Part shown: positions 50,390-59,808 of the stretch, piece after piece
Numbering within the stretch: position 1 is the first letter of the stretch
How the letters are laid out: every line of letters begins with the position of its first letter
NCBI RefSeq assembly: GCF_030252425.1
Contig: NZ_CP126994.1
Span: 3,343,001-3,407,000, forward strand
DNA: 64,000 nucleotides
Source of the DNA: Acidisoma sp. PAMC 29798
GTDB lineage: Bacteria; Pseudomonadota; Alphaproteobacteria; Acetobacterales; Acetobacteraceae
Reading direction: 5' to 3'
Notes under the pieces: generated by a model
What the model was told of the DNA's origin: nothing
The model's input: only the letters and a program-made list of their open reading frames with translations
Database searches by the model: none
Position numbers and translations under genes: made by a program

Positions 50390-51396
50390 TGGCGCGCGCG
50401 CAGCCGGAACGCACGACGCGGATCGGCTTCCTGCTGATCCCCGGCTTCGCGTTATTGCCTTACGCTTCGGCGATCGAACCTTTGCGCGCGGCCAACGTCA
50501 TCGCCGATCGCACCTTGTATGAGTGGCATCATCTGACACCGGATGGCGCCGGCGTCGCAGCCTCCAACGGCCTCGTCGTCACACCGGATTGGGCCTGGCA
50601 CCAGGCGCGGGATCTGGATTGGCTCATCGTCTGCGCCGGTTCCTCGGCCGTCGCATTCCGTGACCCGGTGACGCTGCGCCACCTCGCAACGCTGGCGCGG
50701 CAGGGTGTGCGCATGGGCGGCGTATCCGCCGGGCCGGTCGTGCTCGCGCGGGCGGGTTTACTCACTGGCTACCGCTTCACGCTGCATTGGGAGCTCGCCG
50801 CCGGCTTTACGGAAGAATTCCCCGAACTTGATCTTCGGCGCTGCCTGTTTGAAATCGACCGCGACCGATTGACGTGTTCGGGCGGGGCTGCGCCGCTCGA
50901 TATGATGCATGCCCTGCTGGCGCAGGAGCATGGCACTGCGCTGGCCATGGCGGTGAGCGACTGGTTCCTGCAAACGGAAGTGCGAGAGGGCGGCCATCCG
51001 CAGCGCATGTCCCTGTCGGAGCGGTTCGGCGTGCGGAACCCGGCCTTGCTGCGTGTGCTGGCGCATATGGATTCGCATATCGAACATCCTGGCACGCGCG
51101 CCGAGCTGGCCGATGTCGCCAATGTGTCGCTGCGTCAGCTCGAACGGCTGTTTCGCGCCAATTTCGGGGTGACGCCCGGCGCCTATCACCTGCGGCTGCG
51201 GCTGGAACAGGCCCGCATGCTGCTGCGCCAAACCGGCATGTCGATCGTCGAAGTGGCCGTCGCGACAGGCTTCACCAATGCCAGCCATTTCGCCCATGCT
51301 TACCGCGGTGCTTTCGGCCGCACACCGAGCTCAGACGCCGCCCAACCCGTCTCCAAGACACGACCGGAGGCGGCGTCGCATGGCCTTCACGCCTGA
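50389..51396 (+). CDS. GlxA family AraC-type transcriptional regulator
   Basis: A 335-residue regulator with an N-terminal class I amidotransferase-like (DJ-1/PfpI) domain (about 10-185: GFLLIPGFALLPYASAIEPL and MGGVSAGPVVLARAGLLTGY) and a C-terminal AraC HTH (about 225-320: LADVANVSLRQLERLFRANF and IVEVAVATGFTNASHFAHAY). This build is that of GbdR and CdhR, activators of betaine and carnitine catabolism, which fits the adjacent GbcA-like gene. Its end overlaps the next gene. Confidence 0.9.
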   Translation: MARAQPERTTRIGFLLIPGFALLPYASAIEPLRAANVIADRTLYEWHHLTPDGAGVAASNGLVVTPDWAWHQARDLDWLIVCAGSSAVAFRDPVTLRHLATLARQGVRMGGVSAGPVVLARAGLLTGYRFTLHWELAAGFTEEFPELDLRRCLFEIDRDRLTCSGGAAPLDMMHALLAQEHGTALAMAVSDWFLQTEVREGGHPQRMSLSERFGVRNPALLRVLAHMDSHIEHPGTRAELADVANVSLRQLERLFRANFGVTPGAYHLRLRLEQARMLLRQTGMSIVEVAVATGFTNASHFAHAYRGAFGRTPSSDAAQPVSKTRPEAASHGLHA

Positions 51397-52945
51397 TCCG
51401 AAGTCGATCGCCGGCACCACGCTTATCGTCCATGAGCGGACGGAGGTTCTGGTGATTGGCGCCGGCCCAGCCGGTCTCGCGGCGGCGCTGGAAGCCGCCC
51501 GCCTCGGCCGCTCCGTCATGCTGGTCGATGAGAATCCAATCAGCGCCGAGACGATGGGTGAGAACGTGCCGCTGCATTTCGGCGGCGGCATGACGCAGGC
51601 CGTGCGTAACCGGAGTGCGATGCTGGAGGCCGTGGTCGCCAGCCAACCGGAGTTCGCGGAGGCCTTCGAGGCCGGGATCGACATTCGGCTCGGCACTGCC
51701 TGCTGGGGAATTTATGCGCCGAGTGCCACGGTCCGCTGGCTGCCGGGACCCGTGGCGGGACTGATGGAAGACGACAGGTCCTGGATGGTCGGCGCCGAGC
51801 GGATCATCGTCGCCGCCGGCCGGCGCGACATGGGCCTTGCGTTCGGGGGTTGGGAGAAGGACGGCGTGATGGGTATCACGGCCGCGCTGCGTCTCGCGAC
51901 AACCTATGGCGCGCTGGAACCACGGCGGGTCGTGGTCCTCGGCAGCAGCACCGAGACCTTGCAGGCAGCATTGGCGTTACGTGATGCGGGCGTGGAGATC
52001 GTTGCTCTGGTCGATCCCGCGCCGGTGGCCGTCGGGCCGGCGGCACTGGTCGCAACGCTGGCCGCAGGCGGCACGCGTATGCTGTTCGGCCAGGCGCCAC
52101 GCGGCGTCGAAGGCTGGTCCAAGGTCGATGCCCTTCTACTGAGCGACGACGTCCGCATCGATTGCGATGCCGTTCTGCTCGGCCTGGGCACCGTTCCGGT
52201 CATTGAATTGCTCGATTCCGCCGGATGCAAAACGCAGTTCGACGCCGGGCGCGGCGGCGTCGTGCCGGTGCTGGACGGCGCCCAGCGCACCAGTGTTTCG
52301 GGCATTTCCGCCGTGGGCGATTGCGCGGGCATCTGGCCGGAGAAGACGCTCGATCCTGACGTGGCACGCGCCGAAGGCTGCCTCGCTGCGCGCGATGAGG
52401 CACAGCCGATGCCGGAGGCGATCGCGCCCGGCTACGACCTCGGCACCTATCGCCTCGCTTGGCTGCGCGCCAGCGTGATCGACGCGGAGAGTACAGCCTT
52501 CGTGTGCCAATGCGAGGAAGTGACAGCGCGCGAGATCCTCGAACTCCGTCCGCCCCGCTATCTCGGCAGCCAGCCCGATCGGCGGAATGCCCGCGACCTG
52601 CGCAGCCTGCTGGGTGAGGGACCGCCAAACCCCGATCAGGTCAAGCGGCTGACGCGCGCCGGCATGGGCGTGTGCCAGGGGCGCCGATGCCGCGAACAGG
52701 TCACCGGGTTGCTCGCCTTGGCCAGCGGCATGGACTACGGCGCCATCCCGGCAGCGACACATCGTGCGCCGGTGCGGCCCATGCGCCTGACTGTCGCGGC
52801 CACCGCCTCCACCGAATCGGCCACAATGGCGCAGCATTGGGACACTTGGTTCGGCATGGCGTCCCAATACGTACCGCCCTGGGATGTGCCGGACACCTAT
52901 ACCGCCGCCGGACGCGACCCGACCGCCGATGTGGCCAGCGAATGA
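51380..52945 (+). CDS. FAD-dependent oxidoreductase, HcnB/opine oxidase A-like
   Basis: About 521 residues from the ATG at 51380 (MAFTPDPKSIAGT). A Rossmann FAD site, EVLVIGAGPAGLAAALEAAR, sits near residue 18 onward, with a second dinucleotide fold at VVVLGSSTETLQAALALRDA. A BFD-like [2Fe-2S] region near the C-terminus has CQCEEVTAREIL and GMGVCQGRRC. This is the form of HcnB and opine-oxidase subunit A. It overlaps the regulator gene upstream and the next oxidoreductase by 4 bp, indicating a heteromeric dehydrogenase. Confidence 0.85.
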   Translation: MAFTPDPKSIAGTTLIVHERTEVLVIGAGPAGLAAALEAARLGRSVMLVDENPISAETMGENVPLHFGGGMTQAVRNRSAMLEAVVASQPEFAEAFEAGIDIRLGTACWGIYAPSATVRWLPGPVAGLMEDDRSWMVGAERIIVAAGRRDMGLAFGGWEKDGVMGITAALRLATTYGALEPRRVVVLGSSTETLQAALALRDAGVEIVALVDPAPVAVGPAALVATLAAGGTRMLFGQAPRGVEGWSKVDALLLSDDVRIDCDAVLLGLGTVPVIELLDSAGCKTQFDAGRGGVVPVLDGAQRTSVSGISAVGDCAGIWPEKTLDPDVARAEGCLAARDEAQPMPEAIAPGYDLGTYRLAWLRASVIDAESTAFVCQCEEVTAREILELRPPRYLGSQPDRRNARDLRSLLGEGPPNPDQVKRLTRAGMGVCQGRRCREQVTGLLALASGMDYGAIPAATHRAPVRPMRLTVAATASTESATMAQHWDTWFGMASQYVPPWDVPDTYTAAGRDPTADVASE

Positions 52946-54105
52946 GTGAGATCGCGGGCGCATCGGTCGTCATCATCGGGGGCGGCGCCACCGGCCTCAG
53001 CGCGGGTTGGTGGCTGGCGCAGGCGGGCGTGGATGTGGTGGTGCTGGACAGCGGCATCGTCGGCTGGGGCGCCTCCGGCCGGAACGGCGGCGGCTGTTCG
53101 CATCATTTCAGCCCGCTTTTCGTGGAAGAGCAGCGGTTGTGGCCGCAGATGGATGCGCTGCTCGGATACCCCACCGAGTTCCAGCCCAAGCGCATTCGCA
53201 TCGCTTATGACGAGCGGCAGTTGAGCCTCTATGGGCAGGCGGTGCGCAATGCGGCGCGGCAGGGATTCGGGTCGGATCTGCTCGATGCGCAGCAAGTGCG
53301 GGAGATGGTGCCGCTCGCCGGGGAAGACGCGGTCGGCGGCTATTTCTACAAGTTCGGCGGCCATGCCAATCCGCATCGCACCGTGCAGGCCTATGCCTGG
53401 GCAATGCAGGATCATGGTGGCCGCGTCTTGCAACATACCCGTGTCCAGGGATTTCGCCGCGCGGGCGGACGTGTGGTCGGCGTCGTCACCGATCGCGGTG
53501 AGATCGGCTGCGACCATGTCGTGATCACCGCCGGCCCCGCAACCGGCGTGCTTGCGGCCATGCTCGACCTCGATGTGCCGATGGTCGCGGCGCGGGCCGA
53601 AATGATCGTGACCGAACCGCTGCCGCTGATGCCGCTCGGCGGCGTGGATGGCAACGGCCTGTACGGTCGGCAGACGCTGCGCGGCAATCTCGCCTATGGC
53701 GGCGGCCCGCATGAATGGATCGAATTCGGCGAGGCGGCTGGGCCGCATAAGGCTGGGCCGCCACCGAGCACGCCGTTGATGTCCCATATCGCGGGGCGCC
53801 TCGCGCGCATGTTTCCTCGCGCCGGCCATGCGCGGATCATTCGCAGTTGGGCGGGCGTCATCGAAAACACCCCCGATGGACGGCCGATCATCGATCGGCC
53901 GTCCGAGACCGATAATGTGGTGATCGCCACATTATCGAGCATCGGCTTCGGCCTTTCGCCCGCGACCGGTCATGCCATCGCCGAATTGGTTCAGAACGGC
54001 GCTTGCAGTTTCGCGGATCTTTCGAGTTTCGCCTTGTCCCGCTTCCGCGTGTTGGAGCCTGATTGGCGCTCCATCCAAGGTTGGCGCAACGAGGTGTCTG
54101 CCTAA
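52942..54105 (+). CDS. FAD-dependent amine oxidoreductase (DAO family), HcnC/opine oxidase B-like
   Basis: A 387-residue D-amino-acid-oxidase/sarcosine-oxidase-type subunit. The FAD-binding loop is VVIIGGGATGLSAGWWLAQA, followed by VVVLDSGIVGWGASGRNGGG. The substrate half ends GVIENTPDGRPIIDRPSET and GFGLSPATGHAIAEL. Together with the gene upstream it forms the HcnBC/OoxAB-like pair. In this cluster a secondary amine left by Rieske demethylation is the likely substrate. It starts inside the stop of the preceding gene (ATGA). Confidence 0.88.
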   Translation: MSEIAGASVVIIGGGATGLSAGWWLAQAGVDVVVLDSGIVGWGASGRNGGGCSHHFSPLFVEEQRLWPQMDALLGYPTEFQPKRIRIAYDERQLSLYGQAVRNAARQGFGSDLLDAQQVREMVPLAGEDAVGGYFYKFGGHANPHRTVQAYAWAMQDHGGRVLQHTRVQGFRRAGGRVVGVVTDRGEIGCDHVVITAGPATGVLAAMLDLDVPMVAARAEMIVTEPLPLMPLGGVDGNGLYGRQTLRGNLAYGGGPHEWIEFGEAAGPHKAGPPPSTPLMSHIAGRLARMFPRAGHARIIRSWAGVIENTPDGRPIIDRPSETDNVVIATLSSIGFGLSPATGHAIAELVQNGACSFADLSSFALSRFRVLEPDWRSIQGWRNEVSA

Positions 54106-54135
54106 CCCCTCATCACCCAACAACAGGAGGCCTTT

Positions 54136-55041
54136 ATGAAGACGTTTCTTCTCAGTTTGCTCTTCGCGACAAGCCTGGCGTCCTTTGCCCAAGCCGACGG
54201 CATCAAAATCCTGAACAGCGATGTTCACTACCCAGAAGGACCTGTGTGGTACAACGGAAAGCTGTATTACATCGAATATGACCGCAACACGGTCGATACG
54301 TGGGATGGCAAAAAGAACGCCATCTTCGCCTCTCAAAAGGGCTGCGGCCAATCCGCCGTCGTGAATACGGCGAATGGCGAGTTCGTCACGACCTGCTACG
54401 ACAATGGCACCATCGGTCGCATGGCAGCGGACGGAAAGCAGCTGCCGGCCTATACACAGGACAAGGCTGGCAACAAGTTCGTGGGGCCGAACGATCTGGC
54501 CCCTGACACGAAGGGTGGCATTTACTTCACCGCTTCGGGCGACCAAGGCCCCGTCATCGACGGCAAGGTCTTCTATATCGCCAAGGACGGCACGATTACG
54601 CAGGAAGCGGTGGATCTGCACAATGCCAACGGCCTTGCCGTCTCGAAAGACGGGAAAATCCTTTATGTGGTCGAGACGGAAGACAATCGGCTGTTGCAGT
54701 TCAAGATCGCACCCGATGCGTCACTGTCCGATCGTCGGGTGTTTCTCAACCTCGACGACATGACCAATCACGTCACGCACATCTGGCCTGATGGGGTCAA
54801 GATCGATTCGAAGGGTGCGATTTATATCGGGCAAAGCCCCCGCGATGTTCACGCGCCGTTGGTCGGCATCATTTTCATTGTGGACGCAACCGGCAAGCTG
54901 CTGCGTGAACTGAAGCTGCCCTCGCCCCAGGTGCCGAACCTTGCCTTCAGCCCCGACGAGAAAACGGTCTATGTGACTGCCCTCGATCAAATCGACAAGT
55001 CGCCTTACATGGGCAAGATTTACTCGATCCCAAATAATTAG
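54136..55041 (+). CDS. SMP-30/gluconolactonase family secreted protein
   Basis: A 301-residue protein with a signal peptide (MKTFLLSLLFATSLASFAQA) and a six-bladed propeller of the SMP-30/gluconolactonase/strictosidine-synthase-like group: DVHYPEGPVWYNGKLYYIEY, NKFVGPNDLAPDTKGGIYFT, NANGLAVSKDGKILYVVETE and PNLAFSPDEKTVYVTAL. The metal-coordinating Glu, Asn and Asp positions (PEGPVW, GPNDL) are present. It hydrolyses a lactone or phosphotriester-like bond in the periplasm. AGGAGG precedes the ATG. It follows the oxidase pair by 30 bp and may be part of that pathway. Confidence 0.85.
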   Translation: MKTFLLSLLFATSLASFAQADGIKILNSDVHYPEGPVWYNGKLYYIEYDRNTVDTWDGKKNAIFASQKGCGQSAVVNTANGEFVTTCYDNGTIGRMAADGKQLPAYTQDKAGNKFVGPNDLAPDTKGGIYFTASGDQGPVIDGKVFYIAKDGTITQEAVDLHNANGLAVSKDGKILYVVETEDNRLLQFKIAPDASLSDRRVFLNLDDMTNHVTHIWPDGVKIDSKGAIYIGQSPRDVHAPLVGIIFIVDATGKLLRELKLPSPQVPNLAFSPDEKTVYVTALDQIDKSPYMGKIYSIPNN

Positions 55042-55063
55042 AGCAGAGCCCGAGCGCGAGTCA

Positions 55064-55990
55064 CTAGACGATGCCTTCATCCCAGTCGAAGGGCTCGCGC
55101 AGGTTCGCCACGAGAAAATCGATCAAGGCCCGCACCTTGGACGGCATGGCCGAGGTTTCGGGATAGACGACCTGGATCGCGTCCGGCACCGGTGTCCAGC
55201 CTGCGATGGAGAGGCTGATCAGATCGCCGGCGCGCATCGCGTCCCCCACCACGAATGTCGGCAGAACCACGAGGCCGAGGCCGGCGCAGGCGGCCTCCAG
55301 CAAGGTTTCGCCGCTATTCGCCGTCAGCCGGCCGTGCAGCACGATCGATCGCGGCTCGGCCGGCTCCGTCGAAGAGGCAAAGCGCCAGATATGGCCCGCG
55401 GCGGCATTGGCGTAGCCGAGGCAGGAATGCGCCGCCAGCGCTTCCAACGTCGCAGGCAGGCCGGCAGCGTTCGCATAGGCCGGGCTGCAACACAGCGCCC
55501 GGCGGCTGGCGCCCAGGCGACGGGCGCGTAATGCGGAATCGCCCAGGCGCCCGATCCGCACACCGAGATCGTAGCCGCCGCCTTGGAGATCGACGTGACG
55601 GTCATCCAAATCCAGGGCGATTTCGACGCGCGGATTGTCTTGCATGAAACGGGCAATGAGGCGCGCGAGATGGCGGGTGCCGAAGCTCATTGGTGCGGCG
55701 AGGCGGATCAGCCCCTGAAGATCGCCGGAGCGGGCGGCGACCTCATCACTCATGGCATCGAGCTGCGCGAGCAGAGCACGGGCGCGGTCATACAGCAGCG
55801 CGCCCGTATCGGTGGGCGTCACCCGCCTTGCGGAGCGATGCAGCAGCTTGGCGGAGACGGTGGTTTCAAGATGCGCGATACGCTTGCTCACCACCGATTT
55901 CGCCAAGGACATGCGGGCGGCGGCAGCCGTGATGGTGCCGCAATCGACAACCTGAACGAAGGTCGAGAGGTCTTCGGTGCTCGGGCGCAT
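55064..55990 (-). CDS. LysR family transcriptional regulator
   Basis: A 308-residue LysR-type protein from the ATG at 55990; an in-frame ATG at 56026 is possible. The N-terminal winged HTH covers [20 protein letters not shown] through [20 protein letters not shown]. The effector domain contains [20 protein letters not shown] and [20 protein letters not shown], the CrgA/PA2206-like layout. It is divergent from the VOC dioxygenase gene across a strong dyad covering its own start codon, and is the likely regulator of that gene. Confidence 0.9.
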   Translation of the reverse strand: MRPSTEDLSTFVQVVDCGTITAAAARMSLAKSVVSKRIAHLETTVSAKLLHRSARRVTPTDTGALLYDRARALLAQLDAMSDEVAARSGDLQGLIRLAAPMSFGTRHLARLIARFMQDNPRVEIALDLDDRHVDLQGGGYDLGVRIGRLGDSALRARRLGASRRALCCSPAYANAAGLPATLEALAAHSCLGYANAAAGHIWRFASSTEPAEPRSIVLHGRLTANSGETLLEAACAGLGLVVLPTFVVGDAMRAGDLISLSIAGWTPVPDAIQVVYPETSAMPSKVRALIDFLVANLREPFDWDEGIV

Positions 55991-56012
55991 CGTTCGACAA
56001 TAGCGAACGATG
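55988..56012. promoter_or_regulatory. Perfect 9-bp-arm inverted repeat at the lysR start
   Basis: CATCGTTCG at 55988-55996 and CGAACGATG at 56004-56012 are exact reverse complements with a 7-base spacer, covering the lysR start codon and lying about 100 bases before the divergent VOC gene. Position and symmetry suit autoregulation by the LysR protein together with control of the divergent gene. Confidence 0.5.
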
Positions 56013-56110
56013 GGTTTCGCGGCCATGCCTTGCGGGCGACCCTCGCGAAGAACAGGTTAGAGGCCACGGAACGCCTGACCCCCAGGCCGACCTTACCGAA
56101 AGAAAGACCG

Positions 56111-57046
56111 ATGCAGCTTCACGGCATCCATCATCTGACCGCCGTCTCGGCCGATGCCCGAGGCAACAAGGACTTCTACACCCGCGTCCTCGGGATGCGG
56201 CTGGTGAAGAAGACCGTCAATCAGGACGATACCAGCGCCTATCACCTGTTCTACGCCGATGGCGAAGCGAGCCCGGGCACGGACATCACCTTTTTCGATT
56301 GGCCGACGGCGCGCGAGAAGCGCGGCACGCATAGCATCGTGCGCACGGCGCTCCGCGTTTCCGGCGAAGGTACCCTGGCCTATTGGCTCGCCCGCTTCGA
56401 CGAGCTTGGCGTGTCGCATGGCCCCGCGAAGGAGCGTGACGGACGCATGCAGATCGACTTCGAGGATCCAGAAGGTCAGCGCCTGACCCTGGTGGATGAC
56501 GGTGGCACGGGCCCCGTTCATCCTTGGGCGCGCAGCAGCGTGCCGACCGAATATCAGATCCGGGGCCTCGGCCCGATTACGATGAGCGTGCCGACCCTTG
56601 CCCCGTCCGAGCAGTTCCTGGTCGAGGTCATGGCCATGCGCCGCGCCCGCACGTACCAGATCGACGGCGTGACGGTGCAGGTGTTTGAGATGGACGAAGG
56701 CGGCCCGGCGGCGGAGCTGCATGTGCGCGTCGAGCCGACGCTCGCCCCGTCTCGACCGGGTGCCGGCAGCGTTCACCACGTCGCCTTTCGCGTCGCCGAT
56801 GACGAATACGAGTATTGGGCGAACAGGTTTCGCGACCTGCGGATCCCCTCCAGCGGGCCGGTCGATCGCTTCTATTTCCGCAGCCTCTATACCCGCGAGC
56901 CCGGCGGCATTCTGTATGAGATCGCGACAGACGGCCCGGGCTTCGCGACGGATGAGGCGGCGGACGCCCTGGGCGAATCGCTGTCGCTGCCGCCCTTCCT
57001 AGAAGGCAAGCGCGCCGCAATCGAGCGGGGGCTGAAGCCGATCTGA
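56111..57046 (+). CDS. VOC family ring-cleaving dioxygenase
   Basis: A 311-residue protein with two tandem vicinal-oxygen-chelate domains. The first starts [20 protein letters not shown] with the metal His in IHHLT. The second starts [20 protein letters not shown], and a later metal His is in [16 protein letters not shown] with Glu in [14 protein letters not shown]. This is the PcpA/MhqO-like hydroquinone dioxygenase group, suggesting ring cleavage of a para-dihydroxylated aromatic. The ATG at 56111 is chosen because the conserved N-terminus starts there. It precedes an esterase gene by 2 bp. Confidence 0.9.
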   Translation: MQLHGIHHLTAVSADARGNKDFYTRVLGMRLVKKTVNQDDTSAYHLFYADGEASPGTDITFFDWPTAREKRGTHSIVRTALRVSGEGTLAYWLARFDELGVSHGPAKERDGRMQIDFEDPEGQRLTLVDDGGTGPVHPWARSSVPTEYQIRGLGPITMSVPTLAPSEQFLVEVMAMRRARTYQIDGVTVQVFEMDEGGPAAELHVRVEPTLAPSRPGAGSVHHVAFRVADDEYEYWANRFRDLRIPSSGPVDRFYFRSLYTREPGGILYEIATDGPGFATDEAADALGESLSLPPFLEGKRAAIERGLKPI

Positions 57047-57048
57047 GC

Positions 57049-57945
57049 ATGGTGAGCCTGCGTGCCCGCCTGTTTGTGTGGTTCCTGAAACGGACCATGA
57101 AGCGGCGGCACGGCAGCGATTTCGATATCGCCGCCATGCGCGCCGGGGCCGGCGGGCGCGTGGTCAAGGTGCCAGACTGTCTTGTCGTGACACCCGGCGA
57201 TGTCGGCGGCATTGCGGGCGAATGGGTGGAGCAGCGCCGCGGACAACCCGCCGCGACGCTGCTCTATCTCCATGGTGGCGGCTATTTTTTCTGTTCCCCG
57301 CGCACGCATCGCCCGATCACCCTGGGTTTCGCGCGGCGCGGATTCCGCGTGTTTGCGCCGGCTTACCGACTGGCGCCGGAACATCCCTTTCCGGCCGCCG
57401 TCGAGGATGCGGTGGCGGTCTATCGCGGCTTGATCGCCCAAGGCATGCCGGCGCAGAGCATCACCGTGGCTGGCGATTCCGCGGGCGGCGGATTGGTGAT
57501 GGCCATGCTGCTGTCGCTTCGCGACGCGGGGGACGCGCTGCCAGCGGCGGCCGTGTTGTTCTCCCCCTGGACTGATCTTGCCGCGACCGGGGCATCCCTG
57601 ACACGGAACAGCCACAGCGACGCGATGTTCTATGGCGACCAGATCGCTGAAGGCGGCGCGATCTATCTGGCCGGCGCCGATCCGCGCTCGCCCCTCGCCT
57701 CACCGCTCTATGCGGCTTTGCACGGACTGCCGCCGCTGTTGATCCATGCGAGCGATGACGAGGTTTTGCTGGATGACAGCACGCGCTTGGCAGCTCGGGT
57801 TCACGCCGCCGGTGGCCGCGCGACCCTGCGGACATGGCGCGGCGTGCCGCATGCCTGGCCGATCTTTTCATTCTTGCCGGAAGCGCGGCAGTCGATGGAC
57901 GCGGCGGCGGCGTTTTTGCAGGCGGCGTTTTTGCAAACGGGTTAA
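57049..57945 (+). CDS. Alpha/beta hydrolase, HSL-type esterase
   Basis: A 298-residue esterase of the hormone-sensitive lipase group: the oxyanion motif LHGGGYFFCS, the nucleophile elbow GDSAGGGLVM (Ser), the Asp in IHASDDEVLLDDS and the His in RGVPHAWPIFS. No signal peptide is visible. The gene begins 2 bp after the VOC dioxygenase stop, so it probably hydrolyses an ester made or used in the same aromatic pathway. Confidence 0.9.
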   Translation: MVSLRARLFVWFLKRTMKRRHGSDFDIAAMRAGAGGRVVKVPDCLVVTPGDVGGIAGEWVEQRRGQPAATLLYLHGGGYFFCSPRTHRPITLGFARRGFRVFAPAYRLAPEHPFPAAVEDAVAVYRGLIAQGMPAQSITVAGDSAGGGLVMAMLLSLRDAGDALPAAAVLFSPWTDLAATGASLTRNSHSDAMFYGDQIAEGGAIYLAGADPRSPLASPLYAALHGLPPLLIHASDDEVLLDDSTRLAARVHAAGGRATLRTWRGVPHAWPIFSFLPEARQSMDAAAAFLQAAFLQTG

Positions 57946-57976
57946 CGTCGTCGCCGACCCGGGCTAAACACCACCC

Positions 57977-59116
57977 ATGAGCCTCGACCCGATCTTCACC
58001 AACGGCCGGCTGGTACTGGCCGACCGGATTCTCAACGGCAGCCTCTCTGTCAGCGACGGCCATATTGCCGCCATCGACCCCGGCCGCAGCGCCGCCACCG
58101 GCGCGATCGACCTTGACGGCGATCTGCTGATCCCTGGGGTGATCGACCTCCACACCGATAATCTGGAGCGCCAGGTGCAGCCGCGACCGAACGCGCGCTG
58201 GCCCTCCCGGTCCGCCATGATCGCCCATGACGCGCAATGCGCCGCGGCCGGCGTCACGACGGTGTTCGATTCCTTCTGCGTCGGCGATCTCGGCTTTGAA
58301 GAGGATCGTAAGCGAACTTTGGTCGATGGCGTGCGGGATATGGACGCGCTAGCGGGTGCCGATCTTCTCAAGTCGGACCATCTTTTGCATCTGCGCTGCG
58401 AGCTTCCAGCCTTCAACATGGAAGCCCAGTTCGACCCCTATGCCGAGCATCCGCGCTTGCGTCTGGTCAGCGTCATGGACCATTCGCCGGGCGTCGGCCA
58501 ATGGGGCGATGTGTCCCAGTATCGCGCTATCCTGAAGCGCGATGGCCTCACGGAGACCGAGATCGACCTCCGGCTGGACCAGCATGCGGCGGTTCGCGCG
58601 CGCTGGCGTGGCCCGAACAAGCGCATCGTGCTGGACCGGATGCGTGGTCGCGCCATCACCATCGCAAGCCATGATGACCGGACCGAAGAGGAAATAGCCG
58701 AGAATTTTGCGGACGGCATCGGCATTTCGGAATTCCCCGTATCGATGGCAGCCGCCCGCGCCGCCCGCGCCTGTGGGATGGAGATCATCGCCGGAGCGCC
58801 GAATATCGTGCGCGGCGGCTCCCACTCCGGCAATGTCGCCGCCGCCGACATGCTGCGCGCCTCGGTGGTGGATGCCTTCGCCTCGGATTACGTGCCGGCG
58901 AGCCTGATCGAAGCCGCCTTCATGGCGGTGGAAATCGCGGAGATCGCCCTGCCGCAGGCGATCGCCCTCATCACAGATCGGCCGGCGCGCATGGCCGGCC
59001 TTTCCGGTCGCGGCCGGATCGAGGTCGGGCTCGCCGCCGATCTGGTGCAGGTGCGCGTGCATGACGGCATGCCCATCGTGCGGGCTGTCTGGCGCCGTGG
59101 GATAAGGATCGCCTGA
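57977..59116 (+). CDS. phnM: Alpha-D-ribose 1-methylphosphonate 5-triphosphate diphosphatase
   Basis: PhnM removes diphosphate from ribose-1-alkylphosphonate triphosphate before C-P bond cleavage. The 379 residues contain the amidohydrolase landmarks PGVIDLHTDNLERQVQPRPN (metal-binding HTDN), GAPNIVRGGSHSGNVAAADM and the C-terminal ADLVQVRVHDGMPIVRAVWR. The ATG at 57977 opens the reading frame 31 bp after the esterase. It overlaps the DUF1045 gene as TGATG. The other C-P lyase genes (phnGHIJKL) are not in the window. Confidence 0.93.
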   Translation: MSLDPIFTNGRLVLADRILNGSLSVSDGHIAAIDPGRSAATGAIDLDGDLLIPGVIDLHTDNLERQVQPRPNARWPSRSAMIAHDAQCAAAGVTTVFDSFCVGDLGFEEDRKRTLVDGVRDMDALAGADLLKSDHLLHLRCELPAFNMEAQFDPYAEHPRLRLVSVMDHSPGVGQWGDVSQYRAILKRDGLTETEIDLRLDQHAAVRARWRGPNKRIVLDRMRGRAITIASHDDRTEEEIAENFADGIGISEFPVSMAAARAARACGMEIIAGAPNIVRGGSHSGNVAAADMLRASVVDAFASDYVPASLIEAAFMAVEIAEIALPQAIALITDRPARMAGLSGRGRIEVGLAADLVQVRVHDGMPIVRAVWRRGIRIA

Positions 59117-59799
59117 TGACCGACAGCGCCTTTCGCGTCGCCGTCTATTACGCGCCGGAGCTGGACGACCCCTTATGGCAGGCCGGCACGCGCTGGCTGG
59201 GGCGCGACCCGGAGACAGGTGCAACCCTCGCCTCACCCGAGACGGGTATTGCCGCGCTCACAGATGAGCCGGCCGGCTACGGTCTGCATGCCACATTGAA
59301 GCCGCCGATGCGGCTTGTGACTGGCATCAGCTACGAGCATTTCCACGACGCGGTGACGCGTTTGGCTGCCGGTCTTTCGCCGTTCGCCTTGCCGAGGCTG
59401 GCGGTCGAGGATTACGGCGACTTCCTGGCGCTGCGCGACCAGGAGCCCAGCATTCCCTTACAGGCCCTGGCCGATTGCGTCGTCGCCACGCTCGATCCCT
59501 TCCGGGCACAACCCGGCGAGGCCGAACTCGCCCGCCGTCGCAAACACGGCCTGACACCGGGCCAGGAGGCGATGCTGATCCGTTGGGGCTATCCGCAGGT
59601 CTTCGCGTTGTGGCAGTTCCACATCACGCTGAGCCGACGGCTGAACGCCGAGGAGATGGCCCGGGCCAAGCCGGTGGCCGACGCGTATTTCGCGGCGGCG
59701 GTCGGCCTGCCGCGCCAGGTGTCGTCGCTCGCTTTGTTCACGCAGCGGGATGCGGGCGCGCCGTTTCTTTTGGCCGAGCGGTTCCCGTTCGGGGGATAG
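59116..59799 (+). CDS. DUF1045 phosphonate-associated 2H phosphoesterase-like protein
   Basis: A 227-residue protein of the DUF1045 (TIGR03223-type) family, found with phn genes. It starts FRVAVYYAPELDDPLWQAGT and carries two HxT motifs, HATLKPPMRL and HITLSRRL, the signature of 2H phosphoesterases, which act on cyclic phosphates. Since C-P lyase yields a ribose 1,2-cyclic phosphate, this protein could replace PhnP, which is inference. It is translationally coupled to phnM. Confidence 0.88.
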   Translation: MTDSAFRVAVYYAPELDDPLWQAGTRWLGRDPETGATLASPETGIAALTDEPAGYGLHATLKPPMRLVTGISYEHFHDAVTRLAAGLSPFALPRLAVEDYGDFLALRDQEPSIPLQALADCVVATLDPFRAQPGEAELARRRKHGLTPGQEAMLIRWGYPQVFALWQFHITLSRRLNAEEMARAKPVADAYFAAAVGLPRQVSSLALFTQRDAGAPFLLAERFPFGG

Positions 59800-59808
59800 C
59801 CGATCGCG

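Noticed and set aside
55583-56110. In-frame upstream extension of the VOC dioxygenase gene through the lysR gene
   Set aside because: The conserved VOC N-terminus begins at 56111, and the extension is antisense to a clear LysR protein.
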